DNA of 39,413 nt from Candidatus Treponema equi (GCA_018064785.1 JAGHUO010000078.1:1-39413), one strand, 5' to 3'. Counted from the first letter of the stretch, positions 28,809 through 39,263 are shown. The notes: a model not told the origin generated them from the sequence alone. Numbers and translations are program-made.

Positions 28809-29327
28809 ATGAAGAAAAATATTTTTGCAGTGTGTGTTCTGTCTCTTGTTTTTACTGTGGCTTCCTTTGCCCAGCAGATCACAAAATTTGCTGTAGTTGA
28901 TACAAACAAGGTATATCAGGCATATTTCAGAAATTCTGCTCCTGTAAGAAACTACGAATCAAAGAAAGAAGATTTCCAGAAAGAACTGGACAAGCATGTT
29001 GCAGAACTTCAGCGCTTGAATGACCAGAAGATTGAATATCAGCGCAAGGGAAATGATTCCGAAGCCATGAAGATCGAGGCACAGATCACAAAGAAGACTG
29101 ACTTCATCAATGAATATACAAGCGCCAAGAACACCGAACTTGAATCCCTCAAGAAATCACTTAAGGAAAACAATACGTTCTACAAGCAGCTTTATGACAC
29201 TCTTGCACGTGTTGCGGAAAGCGGTGGATATAGTGCCATCCTTAACCTTCAGGAAGCAAATTCCGTTCTCTGGTACAGCCCATCTGTTGACATCACAGAC
29301 CAGGTAATCTCTCAGCTCGGACTCTAA
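28809..29327 (+). CDS. Periplasmic chaperone Skp/OmpH family
   Basis: Signal peptide MKKNIFAVCVLSLVFTVASFAQQ; FAVVDTNKVYQ, coiled-coil arms, C-terminal GYSAILNLQEANSVLWYSPSVDITDQVI. Follows bamA. Confidence 0.88.
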   Translation: MKKNIFAVCVLSLVFTVASFAQQITKFAVVDTNKVYQAYFRNSAPVRNYESKKEDFQKELDKHVAELQRLNDQKIEYQRKGNDSEAMKIEAQITKKTDFINEYTSAKNTELESLKKSLKENNTFYKQLYDTLARVAESGGYSAILNLQEANSVLWYSPSVDITDQVISQLGL

Positions 29328-29332
29328 TTCCC

Positions 29333-31936
29333 ATGGCAGACGAAACACCTATCATTACTCAGTATCGCGGAATCAAGGCACAGTATCCTGATGATGTGCT
29401 TTTTTTCAGGCTTGGTGACTTCTATGAGATGTTCAATGAAGATGCTGTTGAAGTATCCCGTCTGCTGAATCTTACTCTTACCCATCGTGGGGACAATCCC
29501 ATGTGCGGTATTCCTTATCACGCATCAAAAATTTATATCGCTAGACTTCTTCGCATGGGAAAGAGAATCGCCATAGCCGAACAGATCGGTGAGATTGCGA
29601 AGAAAGGACTTACGGAACGCAAAGTTGTGGAGGTCATCACTCCTGGTACTGCGACTGAAAGTGAATACCTTGATGGTGGAGCCAACAACTTTCTTGCCTG
29701 CGTAAGCATATCAAAGGGCAGGTGTGGTCTTGCCTATGTGGATGTTACTACAGGTGAATTCCGCGCAACCAGTTTTTCAGAAAAAAGTCTCCGTGAAAAT
29801 CTTGCCAAGGAACTGGGACGATGTTCTCCACGTGAAATCATTCTTCCTGAAAGCCTCAGGACAAACAATGACATTGTCACTGTTCTTGAGAGCCTTAATG
29901 TTTCTTCCGTGTCCTTCTATCCTGAATGGCATTTCAACGACAAACAGTGCTACGACAGGCTTGTAAAGCAGTTCAAGACAGCAAACCTCAGTTCTTTTTC
30001 CCTCGACGAAAGCAGTCCTGAAGTTCCGCCTGCTGGCTTTTTGCTTGATTATATTGAAAAGACTACAAACTCAGAATCCGACCATATCAAAGGCATCTCA
30101 GTCTATAAGGACAGTCATTTTGTCATCATGGATGATTCTTCAAGGCGGAATCTTGAGATCACTTCAAATCTTCGTGATGGCAGCGTTCAGTATACGCTTC
30201 TTGAATGCGTAAACAACGCAAAGACAGCCATGGGAGGCCGTCTTATCCGCGACTGGCTTTCTTTTCCTTTGACCAATGAAAAACAGATAGTCTCACGTCA
30301 GGACCATGTTCAGCAGTTTGTGGATAATTCAGGTCTTCTTAGAAAGGTAAGGGAACAGCTGGATGGAATCCTTGATATAGAACGTCTTGCTGCCCGTATT
30401 GCCATGGACCGCGCACATGCAAAGGACCTGCAGGCCCTCAAGAATTCTCTGTCACTGTGGCTCAAGGCAAGGACTTCCCTTATGGACAAGGGCTTTGCTT
30501 TTTCTGATGAGAGTGATGCTGTTAAAATCATAGATCTTATTGAGAATTCCATAGACGATGACCCAGCTACGGTTTTTACAGAAGGCCGCATCATAAAAGC
30601 CGGATGGTCGGAAGAACTGGACCACTGGAAAAAAATCCAGCGGGACTTCAATACAGTCCTTGAAGAATATGCGGAAGAAGAAAGGCATCAGACAGGCATC
30701 CAGAACCTCAAGATAAAAAATACAGGCAACCTTGGTTATTTCATTGAGGTTACCCGCGGAAAGCTGGACAAGGTTCCGTCTCATTTCATAATGAAGAGGA
30801 CACTTGTAAATGCCGACCGATATACAACTGAAAGACTTCAGCAGCTTGAAGAAAACCTTAACGAGTCAGGTTCAAAGATAATTACTCTTGAGCATGACCT
30901 TTTCATTGAAGTCAGAAACGAACTTAAGAAATATGTTCTCTATCTTCAGCAGACGGCACAGGAAATCGCCTACTGTGATGTAACCAGTTCCTTTGCCGAC
31001 GCTTCCCTGAGCCATGGTTGGGTCCGTCCTCAGATGTCGGCGGAAAGCAATGAGTTCTTCGTTGTGGAAGGCAGACATCCTGTCGTTGAACAGCACCTTC
31101 CTAAGGGGGAATTTGTTCCGAACGACCTTATTCTTTACGGTACAGAGGAAGGTGAGAAGGGCAAGTCTTTTGCTTTGATAACCGGTCCAAACATGGCTGG
31201 TAAAAGTACTTTCTTGAGACAGAACGCGCTTATCGCATTGCTTGCCCAGACCGGCTGTTTCGTACCTGCAAAAAGTGCCCGCCTTGGAATCGTAGACCGT
31301 ATTTTCTGCCGTGTGGGAGCCAGCGACAATCTTGCTAAAGGCGAATCAACATTCCTTGTTGAGATGACAGAGACAGCCCGTATCTTGAGAAGTGCCACAG
31401 AAAAATCCCTTGTCATCATGGATGAGGTAGGCCGTGGTACAAGCACAGAGGACGGTCTGTCCATTGCATGGGCAGTGAGCGAACATCTTCTCAACACTTT
31501 AAAATGCAAAACACTTTTTGCGACCCATTACCATGAACTGACCCGACTTGACCATGATGCCATAAAGCAGCTTTGCATGGCCGTAAGCGAAAATGGTTCG
31601 GATATAGTCTTCCTTAGAAAAGTTATCCAGGGTGCCAGTGAAAACAGCTATGGTATCCACGTAGCAAGACTTGCCGGTATTCCAGATCAGGTCATTTCCC
31701 GTGCCCAGGACATCCTCGAAAAAATCCAGTCGGATGCAGGAGATGTTGCGGCTGTTGTGGAGACAGCAACGACTGCCGCTCCTGAACCAAAGAAGGGGCT
31801 TACCTATGCTGGAGGTCTTTTCAGCGAGGAAGAAATGGTCATCAATGAAATTCTTTCAACTGACGTGGACAATATGACTCCTATGTCGGCATTGCAGGCC
31901 CTTTCAAGGTGGAAGAAATCTCTTTCCGGACTTTGA
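29333..31936 (+). CDS. mutS: DNA mismatch repair protein MutS
   Basis: TPIITQYRGIKAQYPDDVLFFRLGDFYEMF; GPNMAGKSTFLRQNALI; STFLVEMTETARILRSATEKSLVIMDEVGRGTST. Confidence 0.98.
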   Translation: MADETPIITQYRGIKAQYPDDVLFFRLGDFYEMFNEDAVEVSRLLNLTLTHRGDNPMCGIPYHASKIYIARLLRMGKRIAIAEQIGEIAKKGLTERKVVEVITPGTATESEYLDGGANNFLACVSISKGRCGLAYVDVTTGEFRATSFSEKSLRENLAKELGRCSPREIILPESLRTNNDIVTVLESLNVSSVSFYPEWHFNDKQCYDRLVKQFKTANLSSFSLDESSPEVPPAGFLLDYIEKTTNSESDHIKGISVYKDSHFVIMDDSSRRNLEITSNLRDGSVQYTLLECVNNAKTAMGGRLIRDWLSFPLTNEKQIVSRQDHVQQFVDNSGLLRKVREQLDGILDIERLAARIAMDRAHAKDLQALKNSLSLWLKARTSLMDKGFAFSDESDAVKIIDLIENSIDDDPATVFTEGRIIKAGWSEELDHWKKIQRDFNTVLEEYAEEERHQTGIQNLKIKNTGNLGYFIEVTRGKLDKVPSHFIMKRTLVNADRYTTERLQQLEENLNESGSKIITLEHDLFIEVRNELKKYVLYLQQTAQEIAYCDVTSSFADASLSHGWVRPQMSAESNEFFVVEGRHPVVEQHLPKGEFVPNDLILYGTEEGEKGKSFALITGPNMAGKSTFLRQNALIALLAQTGCFVPAKSARLGIVDRIFCRVGASDNLAKGESTFLVEMTETARILRSATEKSLVIMDEVGRGTSTEDGLSIAWAVSEHLLNTLKCKTLFATHYHELTRLDHDAIKQLCMAVSENGSDIVFLRKVIQGASENSYGIHVARLAGIPDQVISRAQDILEKIQSDAGDVAAVVETATTAAPEPKKGLTYAGGLFSEEEMVINEILSTDVDNMTPMSALQALSRWKKSLSGL

Positions 31937-32004
31937 TCTAAGATAACAAAAAATTATCCTTCGTTTTTGTCAGTTTTTTCTCTTTTCTCTTAATTATAAG
32001 GTTG

Positions 32005-32790
32005 ATGTCTTTCAAGAGAATCCCTTGTCTTTTCTTCAATGCTTCTCAGCTGGTAGCGGAAGGCCTTCGCCTGTTGCTGAACCTCTGTTTCGGTGGCGGT
32101 GAATGTCTTGTCTGCGGAAAGCAAACTGTCATGGGGCAGGTCTGCAAAAAATGCAGGGACCGTATTGCTGATGGAATCGTAAACCCACCCCCTGGGGAAG
32201 AGCGATGTTCCGTCTGCGGTAAGATCCTTCTGAGTGAAAGTGGAAAATGCATGGATTGCAGGAGAAACAATGTCATTGGATCCTGCGACCGTGTCTTTCC
32301 GATGCTTTCCTACAGACTTTGGGCAAAAAATCTGATGTTCCAGTGGAAAAGCATGGAAAAGAGGGGGATTTCTCCCTTTATCGCCAGCCTATGCAACAAG
32401 GCTATTCTGTTCCGGCTGGAAATGAAGGATGTCGTGGTTGTTCCGGTTCCTCCCAGGCCGGGAAAAATGCGGAAAAAAGGATGGGATCAGATAGATGAAA
32501 TATGTCGATTCCTGGATTTTCGCTATGGATATAAAGTCATGCATCTGCTTAGAAGGAATGCCACTGTCCAGCAAAAGAAGCTTGGCCGTGCGCAAAGGCT
32601 TGAGTCCGCTGAAAAATCCTATGCACTTTCTGGAAACTTGGATGCCATGGACCGTGAAAAATTGCCAGAATGTGTTATAATCATTGATGATGTAATGACT
32701 ACTGGCATTACGGTAGAGACTTGTGCTGCAGAACTGAAGAAAGCCGGAATCAAGAAAGTTGTGGTTTTGACTGTTTTTGTAGTGGACTAG
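32005..32790 (+). CDS. comF: ComF-family phosphoribosyltransferase-like protein
   Basis: Double zinc-finger N-terminus (CLVCGKQ...CKKC, CSVCGK...CMDC) and PRTase motif VIIIDDVMTTGITVETCAAEL. ATG at 32005 preferred over TTG 32002. Confidence 0.85.
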   Translation: MSFKRIPCLFFNASQLVAEGLRLLLNLCFGGGECLVCGKQTVMGQVCKKCRDRIADGIVNPPPGEERCSVCGKILLSESGKCMDCRRNNVIGSCDRVFPMLSYRLWAKNLMFQWKSMEKRGISPFIASLCNKAILFRLEMKDVVVVPVPPRPGKMRKKGWDQIDEICRFLDFRYGYKVMHLLRRNATVQQKKLGRAQRLESAEKSYALSGNLDAMDREKLPECVIIIDDVMTTGITVETCAAELKKAGIKKVVVLTVFVVD

Positions 32791-32859
32791 AGTCTTTTTA
32801 TGGATTAAAATTGTATAGTGTACTGGTTATTCTAGTGCTGCTTTTAATAGGAGTATGAA

Positions 32860-33348
32860 ATGGCAGAAGAGAATACATCTTTCCAGCTTGTAACATTCCA
32901 GTTGGGTGATGAACTTTATGGCGTTGACATCATGGACGTCAAGGAAATCGTTAAGACTCAGAACGTACGTCCGATTCCGAATGCACCTTTCTATGTAGAG
33001 GGTATCATCAATCTTCGCAGCGAAGTTATTCCTATCATCAACCTTCACAAACGTTTCTATCTTAAGAAAATGTCTGTCGATGCTGATGATATCGTTGAAG
33101 ATGAAGGCGGATTCATCATCCTTGATATTGAAGGAAATAAAATCGGTATCATCATAGACAGGATTGCCCGTGTTATTCCGGTTGAACGTGGGGATATCAA
33201 GCCTCCTCCACAGATGCTCAGTGGTATCGGTACTGAATACATTCAGGGTGTGGTTCGTCAGGATAACAGTTATTTGATTATTCTTGATACACGCAAGCTC
33301 TTCAGTGCAAGGGAACTTCAGAAGATTCTTGATCCTGATGCAGAGTAA
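32860..33348 (+). CDS. cheW: Chemotaxis coupling protein CheW
   Basis: FQLVTFQLGDELYGVDIMDVKEIVKTQNVRPIPNAPFYVEGIINLRSEVIPIINLHKRF. Confidence 0.95.
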   Translation: MAEENTSFQLVTFQLGDELYGVDIMDVKEIVKTQNVRPIPNAPFYVEGIINLRSEVIPIINLHKRFYLKKMSVDADDIVEDEGGFIILDIEGNKIGIIIDRIARVIPVERGDIKPPPQMLSGIGTEYIQGVVRQDNSYLIILDTRKLFSARELQKILDPDAE

Positions 33349-33366
33349 TTAGGTATATAAAGCAGG

Positions 33367-33412
33367 GGGCTGTCTTTTAGTGCATTTAGCATTAGACAGC
33401 CCTATGTTTTTT
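33367..33412 (+). terminator. Rho-independent terminator after cheW
   Basis: GGGCTGTCT ... AGACAGCCC 9-bp perfect stem with T run a few bases downstream. Confidence 0.7.
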
Positions 33413-33470
33413 ATAGTAATATCTCTTCATATAAATTTCTTATTGTTTATTTCATAAAGGAACAATAAAA

Positions 33471-34589
33471 ATGATTCATACTTACAGTCCTACAATTCGT
33501 CGCAAAGAGATGGAAGCCGTCCTTACATGCATGGTTGATGAGAAAATCGGCCCAGGCGACATGAACACAAAACTTATTCAGACTGCAAAGGAACTTATGG
33601 GCTTTGACGGTGCTGTCGCTTTAAGAAGCCCTGCCATTGCCTTTGAATACATTTTCAAGGCCCTGGATTTTTCAAAGAATGATGCCGTCATTTTCAGCGC
33701 TTTGGCTCCGGCTTACCAGGTGCTTACTGTGGAAAAGCTTGGCTACAAGACTCTTTTTGCTGATGTCTCGGAAGAGACCGGTCTTATGACTCTTGAGTCT
33801 GTACAGGACTGCATTAAGGAAGGTGGACGTCTTCTGGTTCTGGCGGAATCCATGGGAATCCTTCCAGACATAAAGGCTTTCCTTGAACTTGGAATTCCGG
33901 TTGTCGAAGACATTTCACAGTCAGCTCTTTCAAGCTATCCTTTTGATGAGGCTGATGGCGCAAAGAAAACTGCATCATCATCTTCTCCTGTCTCAGCCAA
34001 TGGCGAGGAAGTCAAGGTTGAGGTAGAAGTTCTTGGAAGAAAAGCCGGAATGTACGGTGTATATACACTCCTTGGTATGGAAGAGAAGGATATCATTACA
34101 GCCGGTGGTGGTGCTCTTCTCATTGCTCCTTCAAGAAAGGAATGGACTGTCCTCAAGCATATTGCGGAGGATGCTCCTTTTACGGATGCGATGACGGATA
34201 TGAACGCGGCTCTTGCTTACGTAGAGCTTAAGGAATTTGCACGCAACGAAAAAACAAGGCAGGAGCTTTTTGCTTTGTTCTCACGTGCTGTCATGGCAGG
34301 ACGCCATAAGACTTATACACGTGCGGACAAGAGAGGTTCCACCATATATTCATTCCCATTGGTGCTCAATTCTGGCTTTAAGGATGCAAAGGCCTACGCC
34401 CAGAAAAAGAACATCGAAATTCGCCAGGCATATGAGGATTCCATCATTGCCCTCAGACAGGAAGAGATCGCCAAAAAGTGCATATGCGCAAATTCACTTC
34501 TGTTGAGATGTGCTGCTTTCCCTCTCTATCCTCGTCTTGGTCAGAAGGATGCTGCACAGATTGTAAAAGTGCTGTCTACATTGCTTTAG
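33471..34589 (+). CDS. DegT/DnrJ/EryC1/StrS-type PLP-dependent aminotransferase-like protein
   Basis: N-terminal YSPTIRRKEMEAVLTCMVDEKIGPG, VVEDISQS (cf. EDxAQ), EEKDIITAGGGAL (cf. K-N-I-T-T-G-E-G-G). Confidence 0.7.
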   Translation: MIHTYSPTIRRKEMEAVLTCMVDEKIGPGDMNTKLIQTAKELMGFDGAVALRSPAIAFEYIFKALDFSKNDAVIFSALAPAYQVLTVEKLGYKTLFADVSEETGLMTLESVQDCIKEGGRLLVLAESMGILPDIKAFLELGIPVVEDISQSALSSYPFDEADGAKKTASSSSPVSANGEEVKVEVEVLGRKAGMYGVYTLLGMEEKDIITAGGGALLIAPSRKEWTVLKHIAEDAPFTDAMTDMNAALAYVELKEFARNEKTRQELFALFSRAVMAGRHKTYTRADKRGSTIYSFPLVLNSGFKDAKAYAQKKNIEIRQAYEDSIIALRQEEIAKKCICANSLLLRCAAFPLYPRLGQKDAAQIVKVLSTLL

Positions 34590-34607
34590 GGCAGGATCGC
34601 ATAAAAT

Positions 34608-35462
34608 ATGAAAAAATGTCTGATAGTTTCCAATTCATTCAAAGCCGATGCCCAGCATCTAGGTAAAGAAATAACTTCTTTCCTTGAGGCGAGGGGAATA
34701 CTATGCTCAGTGTTCTCGTATAATGGAAGGGATGCTGTCAATAAAACCCTGGAGCTGGATTGTTCCGGAAATGATTTTGTCGTTACTTTAGGCGGTGACG
34801 GTACTGTACTTTTTGCATGCAGAAGTTGTGCGCCTCTGGACATTCCTGTGTTTCCAATAAACCTTGGAGAATTCGGTTTCCTTGCGACTGTCTCAAAGGA
34901 TGGCTGGGAAAAAGAACTTTCTGCATTTCTTGAAGGGAAAAGCTTCGTCAGCGAAAGAAATCTCGTTAAGTGTGAGGTCATACGAAATGGTTCCACAGTC
35001 TTTGAGTGCTCAAGCATGAATGACTGTGTAATTTCCTCAAGTCCGTCCACAAGACTTGTGAACATGAATGTGGCCTACAACCATGCACTCCTTGGTCCAT
35101 TCAAGGCAAACGGAATCATTGTCTCAACTCCTACAGGATCAACAGCATATTCCGCCGCTGCAGGTGGACCTATTGTGGAACCTTCTGTTCCCGCTCTTGT
35201 CCTTACTCCAGTAAGTTCATTCAGTCTTTCTGCGCGTCCTCTTGTTTTTGGACGTCATGGTGAAATAGTGATAACTGTTCTTGAATCCCGTGCGGAAGTC
35301 GCCCTTGATTGTGACGGCCAAGTTGGATTCGAGCTACAAAAAGATGATGTAATAATTCTTGGTATTCCTGAGTATACGGCAAAGCTCATTGGCGCAACGC
35401 AGGAAAAATTCTACGCAGCGCTTCAGAGCAAGCTCAACTGGTCAGGAGGTCCCCGTGCTTGA
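34608..35462 (+). CDS. nadK: NAD kinase
   Basis: VVTLGGDGTVLFACR, NLGEFGFLATV, NGIIVSTPTGSTAYSAAAGGPIV. Confidence 0.95.
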   Translation: MKKCLIVSNSFKADAQHLGKEITSFLEARGILCSVFSYNGRDAVNKTLELDCSGNDFVVTLGGDGTVLFACRSCAPLDIPVFPINLGEFGFLATVSKDGWEKELSAFLEGKSFVSERNLVKCEVIRNGSTVFECSSMNDCVISSSPSTRLVNMNVAYNHALLGPFKANGIIVSTPTGSTAYSAAAGGPIVEPSVPALVLTPVSSFSLSARPLVFGRHGEIVITVLESRAEVALDCDGQVGFELQKDDVIILGIPEYTAKLIGATQEKFYAALQSKLNWSGGPRA

Positions 35463-37155
35463 AGAACTTGACATAAAGAATTTTGCCCTCATTGATTCAG
35501 CCCATGTTGACTTCAATGGTGGTTTTACTGTTCTTAGCGGTGAGACTGGTGCCGGTAAATCCATACTTATCGGCAGCCTTGCTTTCCTCCTTGGCGGAAA
35601 GGCCAGTCCAGATCAGATCAGAACCGGAATGCATGAAGCCCAGGTTTCAGGTTCATTCCATATCGACTCAAAGGAAGCCTTCGCTTGGCTTGAAGACCAT
35701 GGAATGGAAGCGGAAGATGACCGTGTGCTGCTACGTAGGCTTATCCGCGATACAGGCAAGTCCAGCGCATGGATCTGTGGAGTGCCGGTGACAAGAGCCG
35801 ACCTTGCTTCCTTCGCAGACTTCCTTGTGGACATCCACGGCCAGCACGAACAGCAGTCCCTTATGAAGGTTGCTGACCACAGGCGTTATCTCGATATCTA
35901 CGCGGACATAGTTGATGAAGTTTCTAGCTTCACTGTCCTCTATGATCAGCTTGTAGAAAAGCGCCGTGTCCTTGATTCCCTGAACAGCAACGAAGCTGAG
36001 AGGACAGAAAAGATCGACATGCTTTCTTTTGCCGTAAACGAGATCACAGAAGCAAAACTCAAGGCAAACGAGGACGAGGACCTTGAGGCAGAGGAATCGA
36101 AACTCAGTTCATTTGAAAAACTTTACTCGGATATAGAAGAAATCACCGCCGCTTTTGATGGTGATGACAATTCAGGCGGAATCATTCCAGGCTTCAAAAG
36201 ACTTGCCGGAACAGCCTCTAAGACAGTGGAACTGGACAAGAATCTTCAGGAACTGGAAGGCAGGCTTCAGTCGGCTTTCTATGAGATCGATGACATCGCC
36301 CAGGAATTCCGCAGATACAGGAACTCTCTTGTCTTTGATCCGGATCGTCTTGTTCAGGTTCAGGAACGTCTTGACCTTATCTACAAGCTTAAGAAAAAGT
36401 ATGCAGGCGGAATCAACGGCACTGTGGCTGACGTCATGGCATACCTTGACAGGGCGCAGAAGCAGCTTGATGAACTTACAGGAAGCGGTGCAGACAAAAG
36501 CGTCCTTGAAAAAGAAATTTCCGACCTTGAAAAGAAAGTATACACAGCCGCAAAGAGCCTTTCTGATAAGCGCAAGACAGCATCTGAAAAAATGTCCAAG
36601 GCTGTGGAGGAAATCCTTTCCAAGCTTGGCATGAAGGAAACCAGGTTCCGTGTGAACCTTACAGAAAAGGAAGGCAACGAGGTTGAGCAGAAGTGTGGAC
36701 CATACGGAATGGACAACATCGAGTTCCTTATCAGCGCAAACCCTGGTTCTCCTTTGCTTCCACTTGCAAGGATTGCCTCCGGCGGTGAACTTAGCCGTGT
36801 AATGCTTGCCCTCAAGACCATTTTGAGCGCGGCTGACCTTGCCGGTACCCTTGTCTTTGATGAAATCGACACTGGAATTGGTGGTGAAGTCGCTGTAGCT
36901 GTCGGCGAGCACATGAAAAAGCTTTCCGCAAAAAAACAAATTCTTTGCATAACACATCTTGCCAGTATCGCAGTTTATGCCGATAATCAAATTAAGATCC
37001 AGAAGGGAGTTGAAGGAAACACCACAGCCACAAACGTATTCCCTATTGAAGGGCAGGACAGGGTGCGTGAAATTGCTCGCATGCTTTCCGGCGACAGTGT
37101 TTCTCAGGCTTCACTCGACCATGCTGCGGCAATGCTAAAAGAGTACAGCTGCTAA
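35455..37155 (+). CDS. recN: DNA repair ATPase RecN
   Basis: LEELDIKNFALIDSAHVDFNGGFTVLSGETGAGKSILIGSL; LARIASGGELSRVMLALK; LVFDEIDTGIGGEVA. GTG 35455 after AGGAGGT; overlaps nadK by 8 nt; the track start 35359 is too far upstream. Confidence 0.96.
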   Translation: MLEELDIKNFALIDSAHVDFNGGFTVLSGETGAGKSILIGSLAFLLGGKASPDQIRTGMHEAQVSGSFHIDSKEAFAWLEDHGMEAEDDRVLLRRLIRDTGKSSAWICGVPVTRADLASFADFLVDIHGQHEQQSLMKVADHRRYLDIYADIVDEVSSFTVLYDQLVEKRRVLDSLNSNEAERTEKIDMLSFAVNEITEAKLKANEDEDLEAEESKLSSFEKLYSDIEEITAAFDGDDNSGGIIPGFKRLAGTASKTVELDKNLQELEGRLQSAFYEIDDIAQEFRRYRNSLVFDPDRLVQVQERLDLIYKLKKKYAGGINGTVADVMAYLDRAQKQLDELTGSGADKSVLEKEISDLEKKVYTAAKSLSDKRKTASEKMSKAVEEILSKLGMKETRFRVNLTEKEGNEVEQKCGPYGMDNIEFLISANPGSPLLPLARIASGGELSRVMLALKTILSAADLAGTLVFDEIDTGIGGEVAVAVGEHMKKLSAKKQILCITHLASIAVYADNQIKIQKGVEGNTTATNVFPIEGQDRVREIARMLSGDSVSQASLDHAAAMLKEYSC

Positions 37156-37171
37156 TTTTTGGAGGAATAAG

Positions 37172-37972
37172 ATGCCGGTATCGGAAGAAGCACGTAAAGA
37201 ATTCAACGAAAGGGTACGCCCGATCAAGGAACAGATCAATGGCCTCGTAAAGAAGGACAAGGATGAATCTTTTGCGCTTCGTAACCTGAAGGAAGGTATT
37301 GAACTCAAGAAAATAGCCCTTGCTGAACAGATGGTTTATCTTGCCACTGTGCAGATGTCGATCAACAGCGTTTCCGTTGAAATGCTTGAGGTTAAGAACA
37401 ATGATATCCTCAATGATGCCCGTAAGTCGCTTTACAAGGCGATCATCTATCTTGAGGATGTGGTTTCCAATACTGTCGACTGTCCTTATGCCGACATTGA
37501 AGTCAAGATTCTCCCGATAAAAGACATTTCCATCACAAAAAGACTTGATATAATCCGCAAGCTTGGCCTTGCCATCGATCTTCTTGTGGATGCCTTTGGT
37601 GAAAACTCAAAATGGAAAGAATCTTTCGTAGAACTCCGTGGTCGCCATGCTGTTGTCGCAAAGAACTTTGTTGACATGAAGCAGGCTGTAAAAGACTACT
37701 TTGATCATAATTCTCCTGTATATGAAGATACAATTCTGTACGTGCGTCTTATCCGCGAGCTTCTCTCAAAATGTGCCACAGATTATCGTGACCGTTATGA
37801 GCTGGCAAGCAAACGCGTTGATGATATGCGTATGGCAGTAAATCTTCTTATCGCGCTCCGTCGTATCGCCATGGTAATGAGCGACAGCGAAGAATCTGAG
37901 AACATCAGAAAGAAGGCTCTTGCCTGGAAGACCAAGATGGAAAGCGATGAGAAAAAAGGTATCTCAAAGTAA
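37172..37972 (+). CDS. Conserved helical protein of unknown function
   Basis: Clean 266-codon ORF with GGAGGAATAAG SD, sense codon usage, soluble helical composition; no family recognised. Confidence 0.75.
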   Translation: MPVSEEARKEFNERVRPIKEQINGLVKKDKDESFALRNLKEGIELKKIALAEQMVYLATVQMSINSVSVEMLEVKNNDILNDARKSLYKAIIYLEDVVSNTVDCPYADIEVKILPIKDISITKRLDIIRKLGLAIDLLVDAFGENSKWKESFVELRGRHAVVAKNFVDMKQAVKDYFDHNSPVYEDTILYVRLIRELLSKCATDYRDRYELASKRVDDMRMAVNLLIALRRIAMVMSDSEESENIRKKALAWKTKMESDEKKGISK

Positions 37973-37984
37973 ACGTAATCCGAT

Positions 37985-39208
37985 ATGAACAAAAAATTTA
38001 TCCTTAAGATTTTCGAGGCATTTTCCATTGAAAGATGGAATGATCTGGTACGTCCGTTTGAAATCATTGAAATGGACAAACATGCGGAAAAATGCGTTGT
38101 CGCATATATAATCGCAAAATATGAAGAAAGCCTTGGTGCAAAAATAGATTGGCAGTGGCTCATATACGCAAGCCTTTTTGACCTTCTCAGGAAAATTCAG
38201 CTTTGTGACATCAAGGCTCCAGTGCAGACTCTCATTAAGAACGAATATCCGGAAGAATACCGAAAGCTCAACCAGTGGGTTCTTGAACGCTATGAGAAAC
38301 TCATCGAGGACAAAGAGCTTTTTGAACGGTTCAAGAAATATCAGGACAACCTCAGTGAATATAAAGGGGAGGACGCAAATCTTTCACTTACTGTGAGAAT
38401 TTTCCGCGCCGCACACAAATATTCAACCTTGCGTGAGCTTGAGATGCTTACACCTGTAAATGAAATCGAGCGTCTTGAGGGAATCAGAAAGGAACTCAAC
38501 GCTGATCTTCAAGGCTATCTTGATCTTCGTGGACTTCAGCTTCTTATCACAAAGCAGAAACCTTTTGAGTTCCTCATGAGGATAGAGCAGCTGAGATTCC
38601 AGACCAGATGGAACCAGACACCTCGCGTGCCTAAGACTTCCGTTCTTGGTCATTGTTTCTTCGTTGCTGTGATCACTCTTCTTTTAGGACGTGAAAGCGG
38701 AATCTCAATGTGCCCACGTAGAGTATACAACAACTTCTTTTCGGGACTTTTCCATGATCTTCCAGAAAGCGTCACCCGTGACATCATTTCACCTGTAAAG
38801 AATGCGACCGATGGACTTCCTGAAATAGTGAAGAACATAGAGGATCAGATTGTCCAGAAGGAACTTGTTCCGCTTATGGAACCTTTCTATAGGGATGAAA
38901 TCCTTTACTGGACCAGCGATGAGTTTTCCAACAGGGCAGTTTTTGACGGATGCGTCCTTTCGCTTTCCTTTGATGAGCTCAACGCCAAGTTCAATGAGGA
39001 TAAATTCAATCCTGTGGACGGACGTCTTGTACGTGGTGCTGATCATCTTTCGGCATTGCTTGAGGCCCATCTGTCCATTCAGCATGGAATCACAAGCAAA
39101 CAGCTGGAAAAAGGTCGTGAAAATCTGCTGAAAAGCTATACAAAGGGCAAGCTTGTCAATGGAATAGACATAAGGGCTCTTCTGGATGATTTCATGCAGG
39201 ACCAATGA
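37985..39208 (+). CDS. HD-superfamily hydrolase, YfbR-like
   Basis: GHCFFVAVITLLLG ... FSGLFHDLPESVTRDIISPVKNATDGLPEI matches the HD-xx-E-xxTxDI-xxPVK pattern of YfbR-type proteins. Confidence 0.78.
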   Translation: MNKKFILKIFEAFSIERWNDLVRPFEIIEMDKHAEKCVVAYIIAKYEESLGAKIDWQWLIYASLFDLLRKIQLCDIKAPVQTLIKNEYPEEYRKLNQWVLERYEKLIEDKELFERFKKYQDNLSEYKGEDANLSLTVRIFRAAHKYSTLRELEMLTPVNEIERLEGIRKELNADLQGYLDLRGLQLLITKQKPFEFLMRIEQLRFQTRWNQTPRVPKTSVLGHCFFVAVITLLLGRESGISMCPRRVYNNFFSGLFHDLPESVTRDIISPVKNATDGLPEIVKNIEDQIVQKELVPLMEPFYRDEILYWTSDEFSNRAVFDGCVLSLSFDELNAKFNEDKFNPVDGRLVRGADHLSALLEAHLSIQHGITSKQLEKGRENLLKSYTKGKLVNGIDIRALLDDFMQDQ

Positions 39209-39263
39209 TTCCGCCTCTATGAAAATTTGATAAAAATCTAACAAATCTTTTATTCTCAACTAA

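Noticed and set aside
31937-31990. AT-rich possible terminator after mutS (ACAAAAA...TTTTTGT then T run)
   Set aside because: Stem is only A-T/G-U rich and weak; cannot be supported without folding energy or transcript data.
36172-36990. 272-aa - strand ORF antisense to recN
   Set aside because: Shadow ORF of recN with Cys/Phe-rich composition and no protein motifs.
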